From positions 62,001 to 126,000 of the forward strand of contig CBFHND010000008.1 in assembly GCA_965657085.1 (NCBI GenBank): a stretch of DNA of 64,000 nucleotides. Direction: 5' to 3'. The position numbers and the translations under genes were made by a program. The DNA is from CBFHND01 sp965657085. Its GTDB lineage: Bacteria; Pseudomonadota; Alphaproteobacteria; Rhodobacterales; Rhodobacteraceae. Below are positions 24,236 through 32,749 of the stretch, piece after piece; positions within the stretch are counted from its first letter, which is position 1, and each line of letters begins with the position of its first letter. Below the pieces are notes generated by a model. That model was not told the origin of the DNA. It saw nothing but the letters and a program-made list of their open reading frames with translations, and did no database searches.

Positions 24236-24868
24236 ATGCGCCGCCCGCAAAGCATGTGGAGCCTTGAAACCCTTGGCCGCGTGCGCCTGTCACGACATTT
24301 CTACATGCGCGATTTCCTCTATTCCGAGATCGGCAACTTTCACCAGGTGCAAAATCTGCCACGCGATCCTGATCTGGCCATTGCCAATGGTCGGGCGCTT
24401 TGCACCACGCTTCTTGACCCGCTTGAGGAAACATTCGGTCGGCTGGCGATACGGTCCGGATACCGCAGCCCCGAACTCAATGCTTTCGGCAATGAAAATC
24501 GGCTGAACTGCGCGCGCAACGACAATCCGCTGGAATGTCACATCTGGGATGTGGCGGATGGTGACGACGCGATTGCGGGAACGTCGCTGGCGATCCCATG
24601 GTTCACCGACCAGTATGAACAGGGGCGCGATTGGCGCGATCTGGCGTGGTGGATACACGACCATTTGCCCTATTCGGGGCTTTGGTTCTTTCCCAAGCTC
24701 TGTGCCTTCAACCTCGATTGGCGCGCCGTGCCGCATCGCACGATTTCCAGCTACATCGCGCCCAGGGGGATGCTGCTGCGCCGTGGGGCGACCCCGTCCG
24801 AGCCGCTGGCAGCGCGCAAGGCACGCTATGCCGATTTCCCCCAATTCCGTGGCATTGCCTATCCCTGA
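24236..24868 (+). CDS. hypothetical protein with peptidase M15-like motifs
   Basis: This is a 210-residue protein without a signal peptide. The middle contains IRSGYRSPELNAFGNE followed by ECHIWDVADGDD, resembling the Arg-x-x-Tyr-Arg-Ser and His-x(n)-Asp zinc elements of M15 D-Ala-D-Ala peptidases, though with a shorter His-Asp spacing. The C-terminal part has SGLWFFPKLCAFNLDWRAVP. It starts one base after the VOC stop. No clear second zinc His can be fixed, so a degenerate M15 fold or an unrelated family both remain possible. Confidence 0.65.
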   Translation: MRRPQSMWSLETLGRVRLSRHFYMRDFLYSEIGNFHQVQNLPRDPDLAIANGRALCTTLLDPLEETFGRLAIRSGYRSPELNAFGNENRLNCARNDNPLECHIWDVADGDDAIAGTSLAIPWFTDQYEQGRDWRDLAWWIHDHLPYSGLWFFPKLCAFNLDWRAVPHRTISSYIAPRGMLLRRGATPSEPLAARKARYADFPQFRGIAYP

Positions 24869-25000
24869 AGTCTCTTGTGTGAGGGACGAATTGGCACTGA
24901 AAAACGCGCCATTGTCGCCCATGGGGTCTTGTGGTGCGCGCCGCGCTGCGACATGTTCAAACCGCAGGCAGGCGTACGGGCAATAGGGCAGCTTAAAAAC

Positions 25001-25711
25001 ATGGCAGAGCCATTGGTTCTTCTTCCTGGCATGATGTGCGACGCGCGCCTGTTCGGCCCGCAGATCGCAGAGCTGTCGGCGGACACCTGCGTCATGGTCG
25101 CCCCCATCACCCAAGGCGAGCGTATCGAAGAGATCGCATCGAACCTGCTGGATCAGTTGCCCGCGCGGTTTGCGCTGGCCGGGCTGAGCATGGGCGGTAT
25201 CGTGGCGATGGAGCTTTTGCGCCGCGCCCCTGACCGGGTGACGCGCCTTGCCTTGATGGACACAAATCCGCTGGCTGAAACGCCGCAGGCCGCCGCCATG
25301 CGCGAGCCGCAAATCGTGGGCGTGCGGGCCGGGCGGCTGGCCGAAGTGATGCGCGACGAGATGAAGCCGAATTACCTCGCGCCGTCGCTGCACCGGGGCG
25401 AGGTGCTGGATCTGGTGATGGACATGGCGCTTGCGCTGGGGCCAGAGGTGTTCGTGCGCCAGTCACGGGCCCTGCAGCGGCGGCGCGATCAACAAGGCAC
25501 GCTGCGCAAGATCAAGGTGCCTACGCTGGTGATGTGCGGCGCGCATGATGCGCTGTGCCCGGTCAAACGCCATGAATTCATGGCCGAGCTGATCCCCTAT
25601 GCCGAATTGCGGGTGCTGCCTGACGCGGGGCATCTGCCAACACTGGAAAGCCCGGATGAAACCACGGCGGCGCTGCGGGCTTGGATGGCACAACCTTTGG
25701 TGCTGCGTTAG
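25001..25711 (+). CDS. alpha/beta hydrolase
   Basis: This 236-residue hydrolase begins MAEPLVLLPGMMCDARLFGP and has nucleophile elbow GLSMGG (Ser about residue 67), an acid in VMCGAHDALCPV and catalytic His in LPDAGHLPTLESP. It looks like a small soluble esterase of the MhpC/BioH type. The ATG at 25001 is used, as the frame's earlier part (from 24875) is Cys/Arg-rich and unrelated. The stop overlaps the convergent RTX-Hint gene by 4 nt. The substrate is unknown. Confidence 0.87.
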   Translation: MAEPLVLLPGMMCDARLFGPQIAELSADTCVMVAPITQGERIEEIASNLLDQLPARFALAGLSMGGIVAMELLRRAPDRVTRLALMDTNPLAETPQAAAMREPQIVGVRAGRLAEVMRDEMKPNYLAPSLHRGEVLDLVMDMALALGPEVFVRQSRALQRRRDQQGTLRKIKVPTLVMCGAHDALCPVKRHEFMAELIPYAELRVLPDAGHLPTLESPDETTAALRAWMAQPLVLR

Positions 25712-26796
25712 GCGCAGGGACGCGCCATGTGCTGCGCTTGCCTCCGCAGCGGTGGCATGGGCTGCTGTGCAGGATCATAGCGCAGGATGGGTCGCGCCGG
25801 TGTCATGTCGCGCACTCGGTTGCACAGCCCGGCATTCAGATAACCACGTGTGAAAGGTGTCACCAACAAGGTTTCCGCCAGACAGCCCTCGGCCATGATC
25901 ACCTCGTGGTGCGGCAAAAGAAGGTTGAAATACCGCGCGCTGCTGCGCCCGGACATGCGCCGCACGCCCCTTCGCCCCAACAGTTTGACCGCAGGCACCA
26001 GAATCTCCTCACCGGTTGCAGGGTCAAGGACAAGGAACCGATGCTGCGGGGACACGATCAGCGTGCGCGCAGGCGAGCCTGCGCCCAAAGCGTCGGCTTT
26101 GATCTCGATCGGCTGTGCCCTGTCCGGTCTGCCACCGAACCGCAGCGACTGCACCACCACCTGAAGAAGCGGTTGCCAGCCGTGATCAAGTGTCTTGACC
26201 CGCACACCGGGCACCAGTGTTTCGATGGGGCGCAAGCCTTCGATTGTTTTGATCAAAGTGCCCGCGTGAAAGCAGACCGGGCCAGCCGCGAACTGGAAGT
26301 TGGTTGAGCTCAGGTCTGCGGGGTTGACGTTTTGCAGACGCACGGACGATCCGTTGTCATAGGTGATGATCGTGTCCGGGCCATCGGTTGTGATGCGGTC
26401 CAGAACATCCTGAAACGTGTTCATTTCGACCATGTCAAAGGCGATAATGTCCGGCTCGTCAGGATCGAAATCGGTGATGGTGTCGGTGCCGTCGCCGTCC
26501 CGGATCACGAAGGTGTCCGTGGTTGATCCACTGCCCGCCGCCATCGTGTCGTTGCCGCGCCCGCCGACGATTACGTCGTCACCACTGCCGCCAGTGATCG
26601 AGTCGTCACCATCGCCGCCATAGACCGTGTCGTTTTCCGAGCCACCATCAATGGTATCGTTGCCATCGCCGCCTTGCAGGGTATCCCGCTCACCGCTGCC
26701 CTGAATGGAATCGTTGCCGCCCTGACCGTCAATATGGTCTGCATCGCCTGTGCCGTTCAGCGTGTCATCACCGCTGCCGCCGTTGATTGTCGCCAT
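25708..26796 (-). CDS. RTX repeat protein with C-terminal Hint domain
   Basis: This 362-residue protein has two parts. Residues about 3-95 contain about eight glycine/aspartate nonapeptides (for example GGSGDDTLNG, GGDGNDTIDG, GGSGDDVIVG), the Ca2+-binding RTX beta-roll. From C at GPVCFHAGTLIKTIEG onward is a Hint (hedgehog/intein) domain, with the block-B-like VSPQHRFLV. There is no Sec signal. RTX proteins are typically exported by type I secretion, and Hint domains can autocleave or rearrange peptide bonds. No hlyB/hlyD genes are nearby. The ATG at 26796 (MATINGG) is preferred over 26838. Confidence 0.87.
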   Translation of the reverse strand: MATINGGSGDDTLNGTGDADHIDGQGGNDSIQGSGERDTLQGGDGNDTIDGGSENDTVYGGDGDDSITGGSGDDVIVGGRGNDTMAAGSGSTTDTFVIRDGDGTDTITDFDPDEPDIIAFDMVEMNTFQDVLDRITTDGPDTIITYDNGSSVRLQNVNPADLSSTNFQFAAGPVCFHAGTLIKTIEGLRPIETLVPGVRVKTLDHGWQPLLQVVVQSLRFGGRPDRAQPIEIKADALGAGSPARTLIVSPQHRFLVLDPATGEEILVPAVKLLGRRGVRRMSGRSSARYFNLLLPHHEVIMAEGCLAETLLVTPFTRGYLNAGLCNRVRDMTPARPILRYDPAQQPMPPLRRQAQHMARPCA

Positions 26797-26872
26797 CGTG
26801 AAAAACCTTGCGTGACCTGAATACGCAAGGCTTAGCACCGCCGGGTTTAAACCCCCTTAAGGCAGGCGGGTT

Positions 26873-28144
26873 TCAGGCGGCGGTGTTCCGGTTGGCAGCG
26901 GCCTTGGCTGGTTTGTGGCTGTTCATCTCGATGAAATCCAGAACCAGCGGGCGGATGTTGTTGCGCCAGCTTTTGCCTGCGAAGATACCGTAGTGTCCCG
27001 CACCGGGTTCCACGTGGCTGGCCTTCTTGGTGTCCGGCAGGCCGGTGCACAGATCAAGCGCGGCAATACATTGTCCGGGCGCCGAAATGTCATCATCGGC
27101 CCCTTCGACAGTCTTGACCGCAACGGTGGTGATCTTGCCAAAATCCACGGGTTTGCCCGCCACCCTGAAGTCGTTCGTTGCGATCTCGCGGTTCTTGAAG
27201 ATGCGTTCGACGGTCGACAAGTAAAACTCGGCTGTCATGTCCATGACCGCGAGGTACTCATCGTAAAACTTGTTGTGCTTGTCGTGGTCCGCGGCCTCGC
27301 CCCGCGCCGCGCGCGCGATCTGGTCGGAAAAGGCGGTGCCGTGCTTTTCGGCGTTCATCGACATGAACGACGCCAGTTGCAGCAGGCCCGGATACACCAT
27401 GCGGCCCACGCCGGGGTATTTGAAGCCAACGCGCTGGATCATCATTTCCTCTAGCTGGCCCATGGTCACACGGCGGCCAAAGTCCGTCACGTCGGTGGCA
27501 TTGGCGTCAGGGTCGACCGGGCCGCCGATCAGGGTCAGCGAACGCGGCTGTGCTTCTGGGTCTTCCTCGGCCAAATACGCGGTGGCGGCCAGCGTCAACG
27601 GCACCGGTTGGCACACGGCGATGACATGTGTGTCGGGGCCCAGATGGCGCATGTAGTCCACCAGGTGAAGGGTATAATCCTCGACATCGAATTTGCCGGC
27701 GCTGACCGGGATGTCACGCGCATTGTGCCAATCGGTGATGTACAGCTCGCAATCGGGCAACAGCGAAATCACAGTCGAGCGCAGAAGCGTTGCATAGTGT
27801 CCCGACATCGGCGCGACCAGCAGGACCTTTGGCACCTTGCGGGTCCGGCCCGGTACGCGGAAATGCACCAGATCACCGAATGGCCCTTCGATCTCGGTTT
27901 CGATGCGCACAAGGCGTTCCTTGCCGCTGGCACCAAGGAAAGGCGGGATGTTCCAATCGGGTTTCACCACCATACGTTGGAACGTGCGTTCTGTCACGGA
28001 ACCCCACGCGCGCATCCATTCGAATGCGGGGTTTGGGAACATGGAAAAGGCCGGGTATGATCCCAATGCGAGAGCCGAGGCACCAAGCCATTGATTCGTG
28101 TTTCTGATGGTTTCCATCAAATCGTAGGTGGCCATGTAACGCAT
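26873..28144 (-). CDS. phaZ: intracellular polyhydroxyalkanoate depolymerase
   Basis: This 423-residue enzyme mobilises stored PHA. It matches the intracellular PhaZ family of alphaproteobacteria from MATYDLMETIRNTNQWLGAS through VPGRTRKVPKVLLVAPMSGH to VIAVCQPVPLTLAATAYLAE; the cysteine in AVCQP takes the place of the lipase-box serine. There is no signal peptide. The ATG at 28144 has AGGAG 6 nt upstream, and 28135 is an in-frame alternative. It is divergent from phaC across 126 bp, the usual arrangement of the PHA locus. Confidence 0.93.
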   Translation of the reverse strand: MRYMATYDLMETIRNTNQWLGASALALGSYPAFSMFPNPAFEWMRAWGSVTERTFQRMVVKPDWNIPPFLGASGKERLVRIETEIEGPFGDLVHFRVPGRTRKVPKVLLVAPMSGHYATLLRSTVISLLPDCELYITDWHNARDIPVSAGKFDVEDYTLHLVDYMRHLGPDTHVIAVCQPVPLTLAATAYLAEEDPEAQPRSLTLIGGPVDPDANATDVTDFGRRVTMGQLEEMMIQRVGFKYPGVGRMVYPGLLQLASFMSMNAEKHGTAFSDQIARAARGEAADHDKHNKFYDEYLAVMDMTAEFYLSTVERIFKNREIATNDFRVAGKPVDFGKITTVAVKTVEGADDDISAPGQCIAALDLCTGLPDTKKASHVEPGAGHYGIFAGKSWRNNIRPLVLDFIEMNSHKPAKAAANRNTAA

Positions 28145-28270
28145 CGGGGTCTCCTAGACTTACCAACCGGGCGGGCACCCGGACGTTTCGTCGCTTTGCC
28201 CCCCTGAGCTGGCGACTATATGAGCGGCATCGCAATGCTGCACCTGCGAAGATACGAGGGAAAGATTAAG

Positions 28271-30076
28271 ATGACAACCAATGACACTGCATCTGGTGAC
28301 ATCTCGGGAGAAAACCTCGACAAATTGACAGAAAATCTCGCCAAGGTAGAAGGATTGAGGGAGCGTCTGGTCAAGGTCATGACGCACCGCAGCACACATA
28401 ACCCGGCATTGGACGCCCCGAATCAGGAGTTGTTCGGCAAGGCGGTCACGGCCTATTGGCAGGAGGCACTGAACAATCCCGCCAAGCTGATCGAACATCA
28501 GATGGAGTATTGGCAGCAGACCGTCACACATTTCATCGAGGCGCAGCAGACGCTGGCCAAGGGCAAGATGGCCGTGCCCGAGGGCAAGGGCACGCGCGAC
28601 CGTCGGTTCGCCAACCCGATGTGGGACACGCATCCCTATTTCAACTTCGTCAAACAGCAGTACCAGATCAATTCACAGGCCCTCATGCAGGCGGTCGACG
28701 CCGTGCAGGACATGGATCCGGCCGAAAAGCGGCGGCTGGGTTACTTTACCCGCCAGATCATCGACATGATGAGCCCGACCAATTTCCTGGCCACCAACCC
28801 CGACGCATTGGAAAAGGCCGTGGCCACCGAAGGCCAAAGCCTGATCGACGGTTTGGAAAACCTGATCTCGGATCTTGAGGCAAACAACGGTGAGCTTGTC
28901 GTCAAACTGGCGGACGAGGCTGCGTTCGAATTGGGCCACAACATCGCGACCTCGCCGGGCAAAGTGGTCTATCGCAACCGGATGATGGAACTGATCCAGT
29001 ATGAACCGACCACGGACGAGGTGCACGAAACCCCGCTCATCATCTTTCCACCCTGGATCAACAAATTCTACATTCTCGACCTCAAGGAACAGAACAGCCT
29101 GGTCAAATGGATCACCGATCAGGGCTATACCCTGTTCATCGTCAGCTGGATCAATCCAGATGCCAGCTATGCCGATGTGGGCATGGAGGACTATGTTGAA
29201 GACGGATATCTGGCCGCGCTGCGCGAAGTGAAGGCGATTGCGCAGGTCGAACAGGTCAACGCGGTTGGCTATTGCATCGCGGGCACCACGCTGTCGATCG
29301 TGCTGTCGATGCTCAAGCAGAGGGGCGACACGTCGATCAAGTCAGCCACCTTCTTTACCGCGCTCACGGATTTCTCGGATCAGGGTGAGTTTGCCCCCTT
29401 CCTGACGGACGATTTCATCGACGGGATCGAGGCCGAAGTGGCCGACAAGGGGGTTTTGGCCTCGGTCATCATGGCGCGCACCTTTTCGTTCCTGCGCTCA
29501 AACGATCTGGTCTATGGCCCGGCGATCCGCAGTTACATGATGGGCGAAACGCCGCCCGCTTTCGATTTGCTGTATTGGAATGGCGATGGGGCGAACTTGC
29601 CTGCCAAGATGGCGATCCAGTACCTGCGCGGGCTGTGCCAGGACGACAAGCTGGCCCGAGGCTCGTTCGAGATGATGGGCCACAGGCTCAGCCTGTCTGA
29701 AGTTGATGTGCCGCTTTGCGCCATCGCCTGCGAGACCGATCACATCGCTGCGTGGAAAGACAGCTACCGCGGCATTCAACAGATGGGATCGAAGAACAAG
29801 ACGTTCATCATGACCCAATCTGGTCACATCGCGGGCATCGTCAATCCGCCCTCCAAGAACAAGTATGGCCACTATACAAACGAGGACCTGAGCCTTGATC
29901 ATGCCGATTGGCTGAAAGGGGCGGAGTTCCACAACGGATCGTGGTGGCCACGGTGGGAGGCGTGGCTGTCCAAGCAGTCTGGCAAGATGGTTCCGGCCCG
30001 CACACCCGGTGATTCCACGCACCCCGCGTTGTGCGATGCGCCCGGAACCTATGTTGCGATGAAGGCAACCATCTGA
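28271..30076 (+). CDS. phaC: class I poly(3-hydroxyalkanoate) synthase
   Basis: This 601-residue PHA synthase polymerises 3-hydroxyacyl-CoA on granule surfaces. The catalytic Cys335 is in the lipase-like box GYCIAG; the conserved aspartate follows in the IACETDHIAAW segment, and the His in TQSGHIAGIVNPP. Length is typical for class I. The ATG at 28271 follows GAGGGAAAG; an upstream frame to 28220 adds an unlikely leader. It is divergent from phaZ and followed by phaP and phaR. Confidence 0.96.
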   Translation: MTTNDTASGDISGENLDKLTENLAKVEGLRERLVKVMTHRSTHNPALDAPNQELFGKAVTAYWQEALNNPAKLIEHQMEYWQQTVTHFIEAQQTLAKGKMAVPEGKGTRDRRFANPMWDTHPYFNFVKQQYQINSQALMQAVDAVQDMDPAEKRRLGYFTRQIIDMMSPTNFLATNPDALEKAVATEGQSLIDGLENLISDLEANNGELVVKLADEAAFELGHNIATSPGKVVYRNRMMELIQYEPTTDEVHETPLIIFPPWINKFYILDLKEQNSLVKWITDQGYTLFIVSWINPDASYADVGMEDYVEDGYLAALREVKAIAQVEQVNAVGYCIAGTTLSIVLSMLKQRGDTSIKSATFFTALTDFSDQGEFAPFLTDDFIDGIEAEVADKGVLASVIMARTFSFLRSNDLVYGPAIRSYMMGETPPAFDLLYWNGDGANLPAKMAIQYLRGLCQDDKLARGSFEMMGHRLSLSEVDVPLCAIACETDHIAAWKDSYRGIQQMGSKNKTFIMTQSGHIAGIVNPPSKNKYGHYTNEDLSLDHADWLKGAEFHNGSWWPRWEAWLSKQSGKMVPARTPGDSTHPALCDAPGTYVAMKATI

Positions 30077-30112
30077 TTTCCAAACCGTTTTACCCTGGGT
30101 AAAGCCATTTTG

Positions 30113-30160
30113 CCGCAGTGCAGCAAAAGACTTGCATTGCTGCGCTGCGGCATCTATATT
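30113..30160 (+). promoter_or_regulatory. phaP promoter with two PhaR-type operators
   Basis: TTGCAT (30132-30137) and TATATT (30155-30160), 17 nt apart, form a good promoter. CCGCAGTGCAG (30113-30123) lies just upstream and CTGCGCTGCGG (30140-30150) lies in the -35/-10 spacer. Each has one mismatch from CTGCN3GCAG, the PhaR site I recall for Rhodobacter sphaeroides. Binding there would block RNA polymerase, in keeping with PhaR repressing phaP until granules titrate it away. Confidence 0.65.
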
Positions 30161-30212
30161 GTTTGCAGACGCAGAAAGCGGGGCTGCCCCCGGCAAGCAA
30201 GGATTTGAGACA

Positions 30213-30662
30213 ATGGCCAAGACACAAGACATGACGACGATGTTCAAAGACATGATGGGCGCATTCCCCGTGGACACCGCGGCAATGCAGGACGCTTTCA
30301 AGACAGCAACAACGCTGAACGAAAAACTGAGCCATGTCGCCCTTGACGCCGCCGAGAAATCGACAGCCGTTTCGTCCAAGTGGACAACAGAGACACTGGC
30401 CAAAATGGCCGACCTGTCCAAAGCAAAGGCAGAGCCTGCAGACTACGCCAAAGCGATGACCGACTTCGCATCGGCCACTGCAGAAGTCGCCGCCGAGAAC
30501 ATGGCAGCCTTCGCCGAGATCGCCAAGAAAGTTCAGATGGAAACCGTCGAACTGATGATGGCCGCAGGCAAGGACATGGGCGAAGAAGCATCTGCTGCTG
30601 TGAAAAAAGCCACGGCTGACGCGACCGCATCCGTGAAAAAAGCCGCCGCTGCTGCAAAGTAA
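30213..30662 (+). CDS. phaP: phasin
   Basis: This 149-residue phasin coats PHA granules. It is almost entirely helical, Ala/Lys/Glu-rich, with a phasin core (about residues 20-115, including LNEKLSHVALDAAEKSTAVS and YAKAMTDFASATAEVAAENM) and an Ala/Lys tail (AAVKKATADATASVKKAAAA). The ATG at 30213 follows AAGGA; an in-frame extension to 30132 is Cys-rich and lies inside the promoter. It sits between phaC and phaR and is followed by its own terminator. Confidence 0.93.
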   Translation: MAKTQDMTTMFKDMMGAFPVDTAAMQDAFKTATTLNEKLSHVALDAAEKSTAVSSKWTTETLAKMADLSKAKAEPADYAKAMTDFASATAEVAAENMAAFAEIAKKVQMETVELMMAAGKDMGEEASAAVKKATADATASVKKAAAAAK

Positions 30663-30715
30663 GCGACGCAACTGACAGCCGCGCAATTTCCTCCCTGATA
30701 CGCGCAGGCTCAATG

Positions 30716-30746
30716 GGGCGGGATCCGAAAGGTTCCCGCCCTTTTT
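30716..30746 (+). terminator. rho-independent terminator after phaP
   Basis: GGGCGGGA (30716-30723) and TCCCGCCC (30734-30741) form an 8-bp GC stem, extendable by three pairs with one mismatch, followed by five T residues (30742-30746). It separates phaP from phaR. Confidence 0.88.
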
Positions 30747-30784
30747 CTGTCCGGCCCCGTGATGTACGGGCCAGTACGGAAATG

Positions 30785-30838
30785 CTGCGGCGCAACGCTC
30801 TTTCTTTTTTGTGCTGCACCGCCTAAGCTGCAATGCAG
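30785..30838 (+). promoter_or_regulatory. PhaR-type operators upstream of phaR
   Basis: A perfect CTGCAATGCAG (CTGCN3GCAG) lies at 30828-30838, 21 nt before the phaR start, and CTGCGGCGCAA (30785-30795, one mismatch) farther upstream; a weaker CTGC at 30814-30817 lies between. The arrangement suggests autorepression by PhaR. Confidence 0.6.
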
Positions 30839-30859
30839 CACGTTCGGGGAGGACATTCC

Positions 30860-31423
30860 GTGGCAGCCAAAGACACGCCGCTTTTGATCAAACGCTACGC
30901 CAGTCGACGTCTCTACAACACCGAGACATCCGACTATGTGACGCTCGAGGATATTTCGGGCTTCATTCGCGATGGCCGCGAAGTGCAGATTGTCGACCTG
31001 AAATCGGGTGACGATCTGACCCGCCAGTACCTGCTGCAAATCATTGCCGAACATGAAAGCCGTGGAGAATCCGTGCTGCCTGTGGACGTTCTGAACGATC
31101 TGGTGCGCAGCTATATGGGGGGACGCGCATCAGTAGTGCCGCAGTTCCTCAAGGCCTCCTTCGAGATGCTGCGCGACGGCCAGAGCCGGATGATGGACAA
31201 TATGAACGCGATGAACCCCATGGCCAAGATGCCGGGGTTCGAGGCCATGCAGGCCCAGCAAGCCGCCTTCATGAAGGCGATGACGGGTGGAATTTCCGGT
31301 GGCTGGACGGGCGAGCAGAAGGGCGATGACGCCGAAGCGCCCGACGACGCCCAAGGCGAAGACCTTGACGCGATCAAGAAGCAGCTCGCCGAGCTTCAGG
31401 ACAAACTCAGCAAACTGAAGTAA
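30860..31423 (+). CDS. phaR: polyhydroxyalkanoate synthesis repressor
   Basis: This 187-residue PhaR has the conserved PHB_acc_N DNA-binding domain at the N-terminus (LLIKRYASRRLYNTETSDYV, about residues 7-26, then LEDISGFIRDGREVQIVD) and the PHB_acc domain (about 70-115, VLPVDVLNDLVRSYMGGRAS). A Met/Gln-rich linker and a C-terminal coiled coil (IKKQLAELQDKLSKLK) follow. The GTG at 30860 is chosen because GGGGAGG lies 7 nt upstream; ATG 30833 is in the operator. PhaR binds both DNA and PHA and controls phaP and itself. Confidence 0.92.
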   Translation: MAAKDTPLLIKRYASRRLYNTETSDYVTLEDISGFIRDGREVQIVDLKSGDDLTRQYLLQIIAEHESRGESVLPVDVLNDLVRSYMGGRASVVPQFLKASFEMLRDGQSRMMDNMNAMNPMAKMPGFEAMQAQQAAFMKAMTGGISGGWTGEQKGDDAEAPDDAQGEDLDAIKKQLAELQDKLSKLK

Positions 31424-31430
31424 GCCGCGC

Positions 31431-32618
31431 CTAGGTGCCGTAGGCCTGTGTTCTGTCAAAGCAGGTATCGGCCGCTGTCACCAGGATATCCGCAACCGCA
31501 TCCTGTTCATCCACGCTCAGGTGAACCGGCAGGCGCACGTCGCAGGCCCGCATCAGCATTGCACGGGTGCGGGGCAGCTCTGGCAGGTCAGGAATGAATT
31601 GCCAGTTCCAGAACGCCCGCGCGTTGTCTGCGCTGGCACCGAAAACCTGAACCTTGACGCCCATGTCATCCGCCGTGTCGACAAAGGCCTGCACCTGATC
31701 GTCCGCCACATCCAAGAGGTTGAACTGAATGCTGTCCGGCGCGCGGGTTTCCGCAGGCAACGGGGCAGGGACATCGATCCAGGGGCTTGCGTTCAACTGC
31801 TCGGCCACGCGGTCGTGCCCGGCCAGCCCGTCACGCACCCGGCGCGCCAGTTCGGGCAACTGGGGACGAATGACCGCTGCGCTCAGGTTGTTCATCCGCA
31901 AGTTATAAAGCGGCAGCTTGTTCTGGTGGCGCGCAAAGGCCTCCAGCAGCACGGGGTGCTTTTTCCAATTGTGCTCGTAGGCGCCCGACATGATCACGGC
32001 CTGCGCGACAAGGTCGGCATCGTCAGTGATCAGGATGCCGCCTTCGCCCGCGTTGATCATCTTGTAGGATTGGAAGGAAAAGCAGCCCACGCGCCCGATC
32101 GTGCCGATCTTGCGGTCATGCCACAGCGTGCCCAGCGAATGCGCCGCGTCCTCGATCACGGGAATGTCCATGGCGTTGCACATCGCCATGATCGCATCCA
32201 TGTCCGAGGTGTGTCCGCGCATATGGCTGACGATAACCGCCTGCACACCCGGCAGCTTGGCCACGAAATCGTCGATGTCGATGCGGTAATCTTCACCCAC
32301 TTCGCACAGTACCGGGATGCAATCGGCATGGACCACGGATGAGGGCACCGCCGCGAAGGTAAAGCCGGGGATCAGCACCCGCGCGTCTCGGGGCAATTCC
32401 AAAGCCTTCAGCGACAGGAAGAGCGCAGCAGAACAGGACGAGACCGCCAACGCGTATTTGACGCCCATCATCTCTGCAAATTCCGCCTCCAGCAGGGCGA
32501 CAGGCGCAGCCTCCGGGGCGGTGTAGCGAAACAGATCGCCCGAGTGCAGCAAACGATCAATCTCGGCGCGCGCGGCCTCGGGGATCGGTTCGGCATGGTG
32601 CATGTTCGGCAGTGACAT
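31431..32618 (-). CDS. DegT/DnrJ/EryC1/StrS aminotransferase
   Basis: This 395-residue PLP enzyme is of the sugar-aminotransferase type. PLP-binding K186 lies in FQSYKMINAGEGG; other blocks are SSCSAALFLSLKALELP, VLIPGFTFAAVPSSV and VIEDAAHSLGT. Members transaminate nucleotide-linked ketosugars or act in antibiotic sugar formation. No glycan or sugar-nucleotide genes are near, so the substrate is not indicated. It converges on phaR with 7 nt between stops. Confidence 0.88.
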   Translation of the reverse strand: MSLPNMHHAEPIPEAARAEIDRLLHSGDLFRYTAPEAAPVALLEAEFAEMMGVKYALAVSSCSAALFLSLKALELPRDARVLIPGFTFAAVPSSVVHADCIPVLCEVGEDYRIDIDDFVAKLPGVQAVIVSHMRGHTSDMDAIMAMCNAMDIPVIEDAAHSLGTLWHDRKIGTIGRVGCFSFQSYKMINAGEGGILITDDADLVAQAVIMSGAYEHNWKKHPVLLEAFARHQNKLPLYNLRMNNLSAAVIRPQLPELARRVRDGLAGHDRVAEQLNASPWIDVPAPLPAETRAPDSIQFNLLDVADDQVQAFVDTADDMGVKVQVFGASADNARAFWNWQFIPDLPELPRTRAMLMRACDVRLPVHLSVDEQDAVADILVTAADTCFDRTQAYGT

Positions 32619-32749
32619 ATTTCGATTTCCTTATGAATGGTTTCCAGAAGAGTAAATCCGTGAGCATCAAAAGGAAACGCTTTTGTGACGCGCAGGCGCA
32701 GTTACGCGCACCTCACAAACACCAATGTGGGATTTCAGGGCGTTAGAGG

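Noticed and set aside
28145..28270. PhaR site between phaZ and phaC
   Set aside because: Only scattered CTGC/TGCG half-sites are present; no CTGCN3GCAG match within one mismatch that I could trust.
30833..30859. ATG start for PhaR 27 nt upstream
   Set aside because: It lies within the PhaR operator and lacks a ribosome binding site, whereas GTG 30860 has GGGGAGG.
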